Part shown: one piece after another, positions 37,556-45,671 of the stretch
How positions within the stretch are numbered: position 1 is the stretch's first letter
Layout of the letters: each line of letters opens with the position of its first letter
DNA from: 43-108 sp001915545
Lineage (GTDB): Bacteria > Bacteroidota > Bacteroidia > Bacteroidales > Bacteroidaceae
DNA length: 64,000 nucleotides
Reading direction: 5' to 3'
Assembly (NCBI GenBank): GCA_902491215.1
Contig: CABUGV010000016.1
Coordinates: forward strand, 9,642-73,641
Translations under genes and position numbers: made by a program
The notes under the pieces: model-generated
The model's input: the letters and a program-made list of their open reading frames with translations, nothing else
Database searches by the model: none
Told to the model about the DNA's origin: nothing

Positions 37556-37650
37556 TGTCGCGGGCACTGTGCTGTTTCCCGTGGGTATACTTTGTTTAGA
37601 CAAAAGAACATAAGAACTATAGGTTAATGCTGTTACTATGGCTAGCTAAC

Positions 37651-37760
37651 AGTCATTCCTGGCAGGGACCAGGAATCTTTTAATGGTAGTTTGCATGTGC
37701 CCTCGCTTGCATTGTGCAGTTCATGAAGATAAGGTCCCTTGGTCCTAGCCAGGGATGACG
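37651..37760. repeat. Inverted CCTGG palindrome pair 3
   Basis: Minus-type unit at 37651, plus-type unit at 37731; the latter has an extra T in TCCCTTGG. Confidence 0.8.
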
Positions 37761-37825
37761 TGTCGCGGGCGTTGTGCGGTTTCCCGTGGGTATACTTTGT
37801 TTAGACAAAAGAACATAAGAACAAA

Positions 37826-37938
37826 AGAATACATAGAAAAACAAACGCATGTTCAAGCAAGTTTTACATTCGTTTGTCTTTTCTATGTTTTGCATCTACG
37901 GATGCGTATAGCACAGCTCTTCTTTTGATGAAAAGAAC
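37826..37938 (+). repeat. Covarying multi-stem repeat, copy 3
   Basis: Outer stem CATAGAAAA (37832-37840)/TTTTCTATG (37879-37887), inner AAACG/CGTTT, hairpin GCATC/GATGC (37892-37905), and final hairpin TTCTTTT/AAAAGAA (37920-37937). Confidence 0.75.
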
Positions 37939-37970
37939 AAATGTGTAATATTTTGCAGTTGGTTTCCTCG

Positions 37971-38080
37971 TCGTCATTCCTGGCCGAGACCAGGAATCTT
38001 GTGATTGTAGTTTGCATGTGGCCTCGTCAGCATTGTGCAGTTCATGAAGATAAGGTCCCTGGTCCTGGCCAGGGATGACG
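37971..38080. repeat. Inverted CCTGG palindrome pair 4
   Basis: Minus-type unit at 37971 (CGTCATTCCTGG), plus-type unit at 38052. Confidence 0.8.
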
Positions 38081-38094
38081 TGTCGCGGGCACTT

Positions 38095-38192
38095 GTGCAA
38101 AGCGAACTTTGCAAGGTAAACGCGAGCAGACTCGCTAGGTAAAGCGCAAAACTTGGTTTTGCTAGTCAAACGCGCTTTACGCCAGGTAATAG
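38095..38192. repeat. Mini-hairpin array D (four hairpins)
   Basis: Near-copy of array A: same four hairpins and linkers, with two or three base changes, preceded by the same GCGGGCACTT. Confidence 0.75.
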
Positions 38193-38270
38193 TTTTGTGG
38201 GTACTTACGATATTTAAAGACAGAAGAACATAAGAATATAGGTTAATGCTGTTACTATGGCTACCTAACA

Positions 38271-38378
38271 GTCATTCCTGGCCGGGACCAGGAATCTTGT
38301 AATGGTGGTTTGCATGTGCCCTCGCTTGCATTGTTCTATTCATTGAGATGAGGTCCCTGGTCCCAGCCAGGGATGACG
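38271..38378. repeat. Inverted CCTGG palindrome pair 5
   Basis: Minus-type unit at 38271, plus-type unit at 38350. Confidence 0.8.
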
Positions 38379-38440
38379 TATCGTTAGCATTGCGCAGTTT
38401 TCGTGTACGTACTTATTGTTAGACAGAAGAACAGAAGAAC

Positions 38441-38555
38441 AAAAGTGATGCATAAAAGCTTGAAAGCATCAGTAAATATATTTGCCATGCTTTCCTTTCT
38501 TTATGCATGTGCACCTACGATGCAACAACCTTCGGCCTCTTGTGTCGAGAGGAAC
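38441..38555 (+). repeat. Covarying multi-stem repeat, copy 4
   Basis: Outer stem TGCATAAA (38449-38456)/TTTATGCA (38500-38507), inner GAAAGCAT (38462-38469)/ATGCTTTC (38487-38494), and final hairpin CCTCT (38536-38540)/AGAGG (38548-38552). All stems pair although most bases differ from copy 3. Confidence 0.75.
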
Positions 38556-38589
38556 AGAAGATTTATAATATTGTATGACTTTCAATACA

Positions 38590-38697
38590 GTCATTCCTGG
38601 CAGGGACCAGGAATCTTATGATGCTGGTTGGCACTTGATCCCGTTAACATTGTGCAGTTCATGAAGATGAGATCCCTGGTCCTAGCCAGGGATGACA
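38590..38697. repeat. Inverted CCTGG palindrome pair 6
   Basis: Minus-type unit at 38590, plus-type unit at 38668. Confidence 0.8.
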
Positions 38698-38791
38698 CGT
38701 CGCGGACATTGAGGTGTTAGTTGATACAAGTATCCAGAAATCAACAAGTTTAAACAAACTGTATATATTAATTTGATAGCTTATACGTATT

Positions 38792-40336
38792 TCATTCAGC
38801 GACTTTCCATTTTTCAATACCACGTAACGAAGATGAAAAGTTCACACCGATTTTAAACAACTTACGAGAATCTTTGCGATAAGGGTCTGCATAACCTTTT
38901 TCTTCAATTTGATTCAATGCATCTTCAACACTGCCGTCAAGCTTGATTTCCATCACATATATATAATCCTTCGTCTTGATTACAATGTCAATACGTCCAC
39001 GATGCGTGGTCCGCTCCACATCAGTATAAAATCCCAGCATTTTAAAGACAACATACATTGTATTTTGGAAATACAGCTCCATCTCACCCATCACCTGATA
39101 ACTAATGTCAGAAAACATTGTCTGCAAACGTTCCATAAAAGATTCCACGTCGCCTCGTTCTATTTCACTTACGAAATTTCTGATAAAGAATTCCGATCTG
39201 TTCCCTTATCCTGGTACATAATACGGCAACAGATAGCGGACAAAAACATTTTCCACTTCTTTGTTCGGGAAGCCCAATTTATACATCCTGAAACGTTCGT
39301 CGTAGCCTTTGATGGTAAGATAACCGCTCTGATAAAGCAACGGAACCGGATTAACAGTAACCGGGCTATTGAGGTTCAGCATATCTGAAGTCAGCTCTTC
39401 ATGATTCAAACGATTTAAATCGTAATTGGTTTGTTTCAACAATTCAATCAAAAAAGAAGGCGTACCTGTTTCAAACCAATAATCTTCAAATCGTTGATTC
39501 TTCAACGAATTCAACAAGCTGAACGGATTGTACACTCCTTCGGAATCATATCCGAAATGATAACCATCATACATGGACTTCAGTTCGTCAAGAACGTCCT
39601 CTGTTTGAAGACCATTTCTCTGTGCCATTTCTGCAACGACCGGCATCAGTTGACTGCGTATCTCTTCTTGAGTAATTCCGCAGAGCGTGGCCCAGTCATT
39701 ATTGAGCGAGATATCTTCAAGGTTGTTCAAGTCACTGAATACACTGAGCTTTCCAAATTTTGAAACACCTGTCAACAAAGCAAACTTGATATATCGGTCT
39801 TGGGTTTTCAGTACAGAATAAAATGCACGTAAGATACCTCTGAGCTCTTCCTGTAGTTGTTCATTGCCAAAGTTCTGTATCAGAGGTTTATCGTACTCAT
39901 CAACCAATATAACGACTCGTCGTCCACATTGTTCACTGGCAACTTGCACTATCCGTTCAAAACGCAAATAGAATTCTTTGACTTTCGGATCACCACCATA
40001 TTTTTCTTCCCATTGATCGAGAGTACGTTCCAAACGGAGTATCAGACTTTCGGGAGAAGAATAAATTCCGGTATTCAGATCCAGACGAAGAACAGGATAA
40101 TCAGTCCACTCATTTTCCAATGAATCAATAGCCAAACCTGAAAACAAATTCCTTTTCCCTTGGAAATAAGCTTCAATTGTGGAAAGCAAAAGTGATTTAC
40201 CAAAACGACGAGGCCTACTCAGAAAATAATACCTGCCGGTATGTACCATTCGATATATAAACGCTGTTTTGTCTATATACAAATAGCCATCCTTCCGCAA
40301 TGTCTCAAAATCTTGTATGCCAATCGGGTATTTCAT
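38792..40336 (-). pseudogene. AAA-ATPase-like / PD-(D/E)XK (DUF1703) gene with an in-frame stop
   Basis: ATG 40336 opens MKYPIGIQDFETLRKDGYLY, the start of the AAA-ATPase_like family, with the P-loop-like SRPRRFGKSLLLSTIEAYFQ (39-58), VVILVDEYDKPLI (Walker B) and FALLTGVSKFGKLSVFSDLN. It stops at a TAA (39208-39206) after YYVPG. The same frame then continues GNRSEFFIRNFVSEIERGDV into a C-terminal nuclease domain, RGRIDIVIKTKDYIYVMEIK, whose D..E-x-K is the PD-(D/E)XK core, ending at 38792. So a single nonsense codon interrupts an otherwise intact gene of 514 codons. A TACCTTTG box at 40375-40368 is its likely promoter. Members are numerous in Bacteroidales; function unknown. Confidence 0.88.
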
Positions 40337-40455
40337 AAGGAAAAGTTTTTGTTGATTACCTATTATGCAAAGGTATCAAATTCTTTCAATGAGAAAAGAA
40401 TTTTAAAACTTATTCGTAATGCCTTATAGTAACAACAATGTGCAATTATTAAGAT

Positions 40456-40484
40456 GAGGTCCCTGGTCCTAGCCAGGGATGACG
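40456..40484 (+). repeat. CCTGG palindrome, single copy
   Basis: GAGGTCCCTGG-tccta-GCCAGGGATGACG without a minus-type partner. Confidence 0.75.
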
Positions 40485-40549
40485 TGTCGCAGGCGTTGTG
40501 CAGTTTCCCGTGGGTATACTTTGTTTAGACAAAAGAACATAAGAACAAA

Positions 40550-40662
40550 AGAGTACATAGAAAAACAAACGCATGTTCAAACAAGTTTGACATTCGTTTG
40601 TCTTTTCTATGTTTTGCATCTACGGATGCTTATAGCACAGCTCTTCTTTTGATGAAAAGAAC
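40550..40662 (+). repeat. Covarying multi-stem repeat, copy 5
   Basis: Almost identical to copy 3 (outer stem 40556-40564/40603-40611), so a recent duplicate. Confidence 0.75.
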
Positions 40663-40694
40663 AAATGTGTAATATTTTGCAGTTGGTTTCCTCG

Positions 40695-40804
40695 TCGTCA
40701 TTCCTGGCAGGGACCAGGAATCTTTTAATGGTAGTTTGCATGTGCCCTCGTCAGCATTGTGCAGTTCATTAAGATGAGGTCCCTGGTCCTAGCCAGGGAT
40801 GACA
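40695..40804. repeat. Inverted CCTGG palindrome pair 7
   Basis: Minus-type unit at 40695, plus-type unit at 40776. Confidence 0.8.
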
Positions 40805-40812
40805 TGTTGCGG

Positions 40813-41123
40813 GCACTGTGCTGTTTTTCGTGGGTACATACCGTCTGAGATATAAAAACAAAAAGGTTTATGTTATTGCTATTGCCTCCACACAGTCATT
40901 CCTGGCAAGGACCTGGAATCTTATGGTTATGGTTGGCACTTATACTAGTCAGCACTGAACAGCACATTAAGATGAGATCCCTGGTCCTGGCCAGGGATGA
41001 CGCGTCGCAGGCACTGTGCTGTTTTTCGTGGGTACATACCGTCTGAGATATAAAAACAAAAAGGTTTATGTTATTGCTATTGCCTCCACACAGTCATTCC
41101 TGGCAAGGACCTGGAATCTTATG
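40813..41123. repeat. Direct repeat, 113 identical bases at 198-base period
   Basis: 40813-40925 equals 41011-41123 as far as I can read; the unit includes the TACCGTCTGAGATATAAAAA stretch and one minus-type CCTGG palindrome. Confidence 0.85.
40894..41002. repeat. Inverted CCTGG palindrome pair 8
   Basis: Minus-type unit at 40894 (stem partly lost: CCTGG/CCTGG), plus-type unit at 40974. Confidence 0.75.
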
Positions 41124-41200
41124 ATGATGGTTAGCACTTGGTCTCACTGACATTGTACTGTTCATTAAGACGAGGTCCCTGGTCCTGGCCAGGGATGACG
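41092..41200. repeat. Inverted CCTGG palindrome pair 9
   Basis: Minus-type unit at 41092, plus-type unit at 41172. Confidence 0.78.
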
Positions 41201-41349
41201 TATCGCGGGCACTGTACAGTTTGCCGTAGGTGTATGCCTTGTTTAGACAAATGAAGATGATTGTATATAGGAGAACCTACAAACTAGCATAAGTTTCTGC
41301 TCATGCCATGTAATGACGGTATGGAACAAATGCAATAACGCAAGACCCT

Positions 41350-41475
41350 AGTTCTTTTAATCAAAAGAATAGCGATGCTCTATGCATCCGCAGATGCAAA
41401 ACATCGAAAGGACAAACAAATGTCAAGCTCGCTTGAACAGGCAGTTGACTTTTCGATGTTTCCTTTTGTTCTTAT
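41350..41475 (-). repeat. Covarying multi-stem repeat, copy 6 (opposite orientation)
   Basis: Stem CATCGAAA (41402-41409)/TTTCGATG (41451-41458), hairpins GCATC/GATGC (41384-41397) and TTCTTTT/AAAAGAA (41352-41369), and an inner TCAAGC/GCTTGA. Order is reversed relative to the other copies. Confidence 0.7.
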
Positions 41476-41624
41476 GTTCTTCTGTCTAAAATCACCCACA
41501 AGGGCTCACGATATGTTTTTCGAGCGCCCGCGACAATCATTACGAGCGCTCGTAGGAAAAATTGTGAGGGCTCGCGATTTTAAAGATGAGGGCTCGCAGG
41601 AAGGATGATGGTGTAAAATAATCG

Positions 41625-41632
41625 TATATTTG
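41625..41632 (+). promoter_or_regulatory. -7 box of the FAD oxidoreductase promoter
   Basis: TATATTTG matches TAnnTTTG and lies 39 bases before the ATG at 41671; no clear -33 TTG was seen. Confidence 0.5.
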
Positions 41633-41670
41633 CAGGTGATAAGAAACATGTAGAATAAAACGATTCTGGA

Positions 41671-43290
41671 ATGATACAGGAATATCAGATAAGGGTACTG
41701 CCTCAGATTGCGGCCAGCGAGAGCGGAATAAAGGAGTTCTTGGAAACGGACAAAGGGTTGGATGCACGCAGCGTCAATCATGTCAAGGTGCTGAAACGAA
41801 GCATAGATGCACGTCAACGTACTATTTATGTCAATCTCAAGGTCAGAGTATATATTAATGAAGAACCTGAGGATGAAGATTTCATCAGAACGGAATACCG
41901 CAACGTGGAGGGCTGTCCGCAGGTTGTCATCGTCGGAGCCGGCCCCGGCGGACTGTTCGCGGCTCTCAGGCTCATCGAACTTGGGGTGAAGCCTGTAATC
42001 GTGGAACGAGGAAAGGATGTACACAATCGCAGGGTTGATATAGCCAAGATATCGAGAGAGCAGACGGTAGACAGCGAATCGAACTACAGTTTCGGAGAGG
42101 GAGGCGCCGGTGCATACTCCGACGGCAAACTGTACACCAGAAGCAAGAAACGCGGAAACGTTGAGAAAATCCTCAATGTGTTCTGCCAGCATGGAGCAAG
42201 CACATCTATACTTGCCGATGCACATCCGCACATCGGAACGGACAAACTGCCAGGTGTCATTGAAAACATGAGGAAGACCATCATTGCATGCGGAGGCGAA
42301 GTACATTTCGAGACGAGAATGGACAGCCTCATCATCGAAGGCAACAAGGTGACCGGAATCGAGACAAATACAGGCGAAACATTCCGCGGTCCTGTCATTC
42401 TAGCTACAGGACACTCAGCCAGAGATGTTTACCGCTGGCTCTACAGCAACGGCATAGGCATAGAGGCAAAGGGACTGGCTGTCGGTGTCCGTCTGGAACA
42501 CCCATCGATGCTCATCGACCAGATTCAATACCACCGCAAAGAGGGACGCGGCATGTATCTGCCTGCGGCCGAATACAGTTTTGTGACACAGGTGGACGGA
42601 CGCGGAGTATACTCTTTCTGCATGTGCCCTGGAGGTACAGTCGTTCCTGCTGCAAGCGGACCGATGCAGACCGTGGTCAACGGCATGTCTGCAAGCACCA
42701 GAAACTCCAGATGGAGCAACAGCGGTATGGTTGTGGAGCTTCATCCTGAAGACCTCAAGGACAAGAGTCTTGTGAGCGATGAATATGCCGCTTCTATAGA
42801 AGAACGCATGAACGGCGGTAAATGGAATCCTGACAGTCCGCTGGCTGTGATGCAGTTTCAGGAAGAGCTTGAAAGAATCAGCTGGCAACTCGGCAACATG
42901 AGACAGACGGCTCCGGCCCAGAGGATGGCCGACTTCGTGAACAACCGACTGAGCTACGACCTGCCGGAAACATCATACACTCCAGGCCTCATCTCTACTC
43001 CGATACACTTCTGGATGCCTAAGTTCATAGGCGACAGAATGAAACAGGGATTCAAGAATTTCGGAAAGAGCTCACACGGATTCCTCACCAACGAGGCTGT
43101 GATGATTGGTGTGGAAACAAGAACATCATCGCCTATACGCATCGTACGCGACAAGGACTCGCTGCAGCACGTTGAGGTGGAAGGATTGTTCCCTTGTGGC
43201 GAGGGTGCCGGTTATGCTGGAGGCATAGTGTCGGCAGGAGTTGACGGAGAGAGATGCGCCGAAGCAGCTGCCGGATACGTGAACAGATAA
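41671..43290 (+). CDS. FAD-dependent oxidoreductase (COG2509-like)
   Basis: 539 residues. An N-terminal ferredoxin-like region (1-80) is followed by the FAD dinucleotide site VVIVGAGPGGLFAALRLIEL (about 86-105), IVERG (about 112) and SNYSFGEGGAGAYSDGKLYT (about 135-154). A C-terminal GEGAGYAGGIVSAGVDG closes the FAD domain. This long form is a widely conserved, poorly characterised flavoprotein family that may act on aromatic or tetrapyrrole-like substrates. It is followed 29 bases later by tex, so the two may be co-transcribed. GC content and codon use are clearly higher than in the capsule locus. Confidence 0.85.
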   Translation: MIQEYQIRVLPQIAASESGIKEFLETDKGLDARSVNHVKVLKRSIDARQRTIYVNLKVRVYINEEPEDEDFIRTEYRNVEGCPQVVIVGAGPGGLFAALRLIELGVKPVIVERGKDVHNRRVDIAKISREQTVDSESNYSFGEGGAGAYSDGKLYTRSKKRGNVEKILNVFCQHGASTSILADAHPHIGTDKLPGVIENMRKTIIACGGEVHFETRMDSLIIEGNKVTGIETNTGETFRGPVILATGHSARDVYRWLYSNGIGIEAKGLAVGVRLEHPSMLIDQIQYHRKEGRGMYLPAAEYSFVTQVDGRGVYSFCMCPGGTVVPAASGPMQTVVNGMSASTRNSRWSNSGMVVELHPEDLKDKSLVSDEYAASIEERMNGGKWNPDSPLAVMQFQEELERISWQLGNMRQTAPAQRMADFVNNRLSYDLPETSYTPGLISTPIHFWMPKFIGDRMKQGFKNFGKSSHGFLTNEAVMIGVETRTSSPIRIVRDKDSLQHVEVEGLFPCGEGAGYAGGIVSAGVDGERCAEAAAGYVNR

Positions 43291-43319
43291 CATATTCATG
43301 AAAACGCAACATATATAAG

Positions 43320-45461
43320 ATGAACAACATATTTGCAGGACTAATCAGCAAAGCGCTCAGCATTGCCGAGAAGCAGGTAGCAGGTACACTATCCCTGCTC
43401 GAAGACGGATGCACTATTCCGTTCATCAGCCGATACCGAAAGGAAGTGACCGGCGGTCTTGACGAGGTGCAGATTGCATCCATCAGCACCATGCTGGACA
43501 AGCTGAAAGAGGTGGAGAAAAGGAAAAACACCATACTGTCGACCATCGAAGGACAAGGCAAACTGACGGATGAACTGAGACACAGAATAGAAAACTCGTG
43601 GGATCCGACAGAGCTCGAAGACATATACATGCCGTTCAAGCCAAAGCGCAGAACAAGAGCCGAGGCGGCAAAGGAGAAGGGACTCGAACCGCTTGCACAG
43701 TATCTCATGCTTCAAACCGGAGGTGACGCGCTGAAAAAAGCCAAGGAGTTCGTAAACAACGAAAAAGGAGTGAAGAACGAGGACGAGGCTCTGAAAGGCG
43801 CCATGGACATAATTGCAGAAACCGTGGCTGAAGACGAACATGCCCGCAACGCCGTAAGAAGCAATTTCAGACGCGAAGCCGTCATATCGTCGAAAGTGGT
43901 AAAAGGCAAGGAGGCCGAAGGACAGAAGTACAGAGACTATTTCGATTTTTCCGAACCATTGGCACGATGTGCATCGCACAGACTCCTGGCGCTGAGACGC
44001 GGCGAGGCTGAAGGCATACTGAAAGTTGACATAAGCGGCGACAACGAGAAATGCGGCGAGAGACTTGAAAAAATGTTCGTAAGAAACAATACACCTTCTG
44101 CAGGATATGTCAGGCAGGCAGTGCAGGACTCGCTGAAAAGACTGCTCAAGCCATCTATTGAAACAGAATTTGCAGCGCTATCGAAAGAGAATGCCGACAA
44201 GGAGGCCATACGCATCTTCGTGAAAAACCTAGAACAACTTCTGATGTCGTCGCCTCTGGGCCAAAAGCGCGTACTGGCCATCGACCCCGGATTCAGAACG
44301 GGATGTAAGGTGGTATGTCTTGACGCCGAAGGCAATCTGCTTCACAACGAAGCCATTTTTCCCCACCCTCCAAAGAGCGAGAGGAGCAAGGCATCGGCCA
44401 AGATATGGAGTCTCGTAAAACAATATAAGACGGAAGCCATCTCTATCGGAAACGGTACGGCAAGCCGCGAAACGGAAGCATTCATCAAGGAACTGGGACT
44501 TCCGAAGGAGATACAAGTGTTCGTTGTGAGCGAGGACGGAGCATCAATCTACTCAGCTTCGAAGACGGCACGTGAGGAATTCCCTGATTACGACGTGACG
44601 GTCAGAGGTGCCGTATCGATAGGACGCCGGCTGATGGATCCGCTGGCCGAGCTGGTGAAAATCGACCCTAGCTCAATAGGTGTGGGACAATACCAGAAGG
44701 ACGTCAACCAGAGCGAGCTGAAGAAGTCGCTCGACATGACTGTGGAAAGCTGTGTGAACAAGGTAGGCGTGAATGTCAACACTGCCAGCAAACATCTGCT
44801 GATGTATGTGTCGGGACTCGGTCCGCTGCTGGCCCAGAACATCGTGACCTACAGAGCCGAAAACGGAGCGTTCCATTCAAGGAAGGAACTGATGAAAGTG
44901 CCTCGCATGGGAGCCAAGGCATTCGAGCAGGCGGCTGGATTTCTGCGCATCACCGACAGCGAACAGCCTCTGGACAACTCAGCCGTACACCCAGAAAGCT
45001 ACTGCATTGTAGAGAAAATGGCGAAAGACCTCGGATGCGATGTCAGGGAACTGATGAAGAACGGCGAACTCAGGAAAAAGATAGACATAAAGAAATATGT
45101 CACAGACACAGTGGGACTGCCGACTCTCGAAGACATCATGAAAGAGCTGGAGAAGCCGGGACGCGACCCGCGAAGCAAGCTCACAGCCTTTGAGTTCGAT
45201 CCCAACATCAAGGAACTGGAGGATGTCAGACCGGGAATGATTCTGCCCGGCATCGTGACCAACATCACCAACTTCGGCTGTTTTGTCGATGTAGGCGTAC
45301 ATACCAAAGGTCTTGTGCACATTTCAGAAATGGCCGACAGGTTCGTCAAAGATCCGACAGAAGTGTGCCAGCTGCACGAACACGTCACTGTGAAAGTCAT
45401 AGGCGTAGACCTCGAAAGAGGACGCATGCAGCTGTCCATGAAAGATACCGGCAGGAACTGA
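43320..45461 (+). CDS. tex: Tex-type RNA-binding transcription accessory protein
   Basis: 713 residues with the complete Tex layout: N-terminal helical domain (GCTIPFISRYRKEVTGGLDE, residues 31-50), YqgF-like fold (VLAIDPGFRTGCKV, about 319-332), helix-hairpin-helix motifs (VNVNTASKHLLMYVSGLGPL, about 484-503) and an S1 RNA-binding domain (PGMILPGIVTNITNFGCFVD, about 638-657). Tex associates with RNA polymerase and nucleic acid. The protein ends abruptly after LSMKDTGRN. A neighbouring frame continues as LKKPVSTPEATDRGG to a TAA at 45559, resembling the basic tail of longer homologues, so a late frameshift is possible. Confidence 0.95.
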   Translation: MNNIFAGLISKALSIAEKQVAGTLSLLEDGCTIPFISRYRKEVTGGLDEVQIASISTMLDKLKEVEKRKNTILSTIEGQGKLTDELRHRIENSWDPTELEDIYMPFKPKRRTRAEAAKEKGLEPLAQYLMLQTGGDALKKAKEFVNNEKGVKNEDEALKGAMDIIAETVAEDEHARNAVRSNFRREAVISSKVVKGKEAEGQKYRDYFDFSEPLARCASHRLLALRRGEAEGILKVDISGDNEKCGERLEKMFVRNNTPSAGYVRQAVQDSLKRLLKPSIETEFAALSKENADKEAIRIFVKNLEQLLMSSPLGQKRVLAIDPGFRTGCKVVCLDAEGNLLHNEAIFPHPPKSERSKASAKIWSLVKQYKTEAISIGNGTASRETEAFIKELGLPKEIQVFVVSEDGASIYSASKTAREEFPDYDVTVRGAVSIGRRLMDPLAELVKIDPSSIGVGQYQKDVNQSELKKSLDMTVESCVNKVGVNVNTASKHLLMYVSGLGPLLAQNIVTYRAENGAFHSRKELMKVPRMGAKAFEQAAGFLRITDSEQPLDNSAVHPESYCIVEKMAKDLGCDVRELMKNGELRKKIDIKKYVTDTVGLPTLEDIMKELEKPGRDPRSKLTAFEFDPNIKELEDVRPGMILPGIVTNITNFGCFVDVGVHTKGLVHISEMADRFVKDPTEVCQLHEHVTVKVIGVDLERGRMQLSMKDTGRN

Positions 45462-45671
45462 AAAAGCCTGTATCCACACCCGAAGCCACAGACCGAGGAG
45501 GACAGAATGACAGCGCAAATGCCGGAAGGATTGACGAAAAACCGAAAAAAAAAGCTTAAAGCCAATGCGGATTGATATAAATAATTAACTTTGCAACTGA
45601 CTAATACTGATTGCATATCAGCACGAAGAACAGCACAAATGTTTTTAACTTTATCAAAAATATAATTGATT

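Larger units (their letters stand above)
36457..38791. other. Intergenic stretch: putative promoter region, then repeat island
   Basis: 36457-36900 is AT-rich and holds the upxY leader and the three 16-base repeats. 36900-37190 shows nothing except a decayed CCTGG palindrome near 37110-37160. 37190-38740 is dense with palindromic repeats, listed separately. I find no convincing open frame. Confidence 0.7.
40337..41670. other. Repeat island upstream of the FAD oxidoreductase gene
   Basis: No gene seen. It holds the promoter of the broken ATPase gene, five CCTGG palindrome loci, two covarying repeats, a 198-base-period duplication and a GC-rich palindromic patch (41500-41600). Confidence 0.7.

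Noticed and set aside
37680..38169. Two minus-strand open frames in the repeat island
   Set aside because: They are translations of the palindromic repeats and have no independent support.
33145..38192. Integron attC sites for the mini-hairpin arrays
   Set aside because: Hairpins are far shorter than attC sites, there is no integrase and no gene cassettes lie between them.
34112..40336. Phage-defence island built from the ATPase genes
   Set aside because: No restriction, toxin or other known defence partner is next to them; two of the three copies are broken.
33102..41200. CRISPR array in the repeat islands
   Set aside because: Repeats are palindromic, occur in both orientations and are irregularly mixed with other families; there are no uniform spacers and no cas genes.
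33401..41475. Retron or diversity-generating element
   Set aside because: No reverse transcriptase or template/variable repeat pair is visible in the window.
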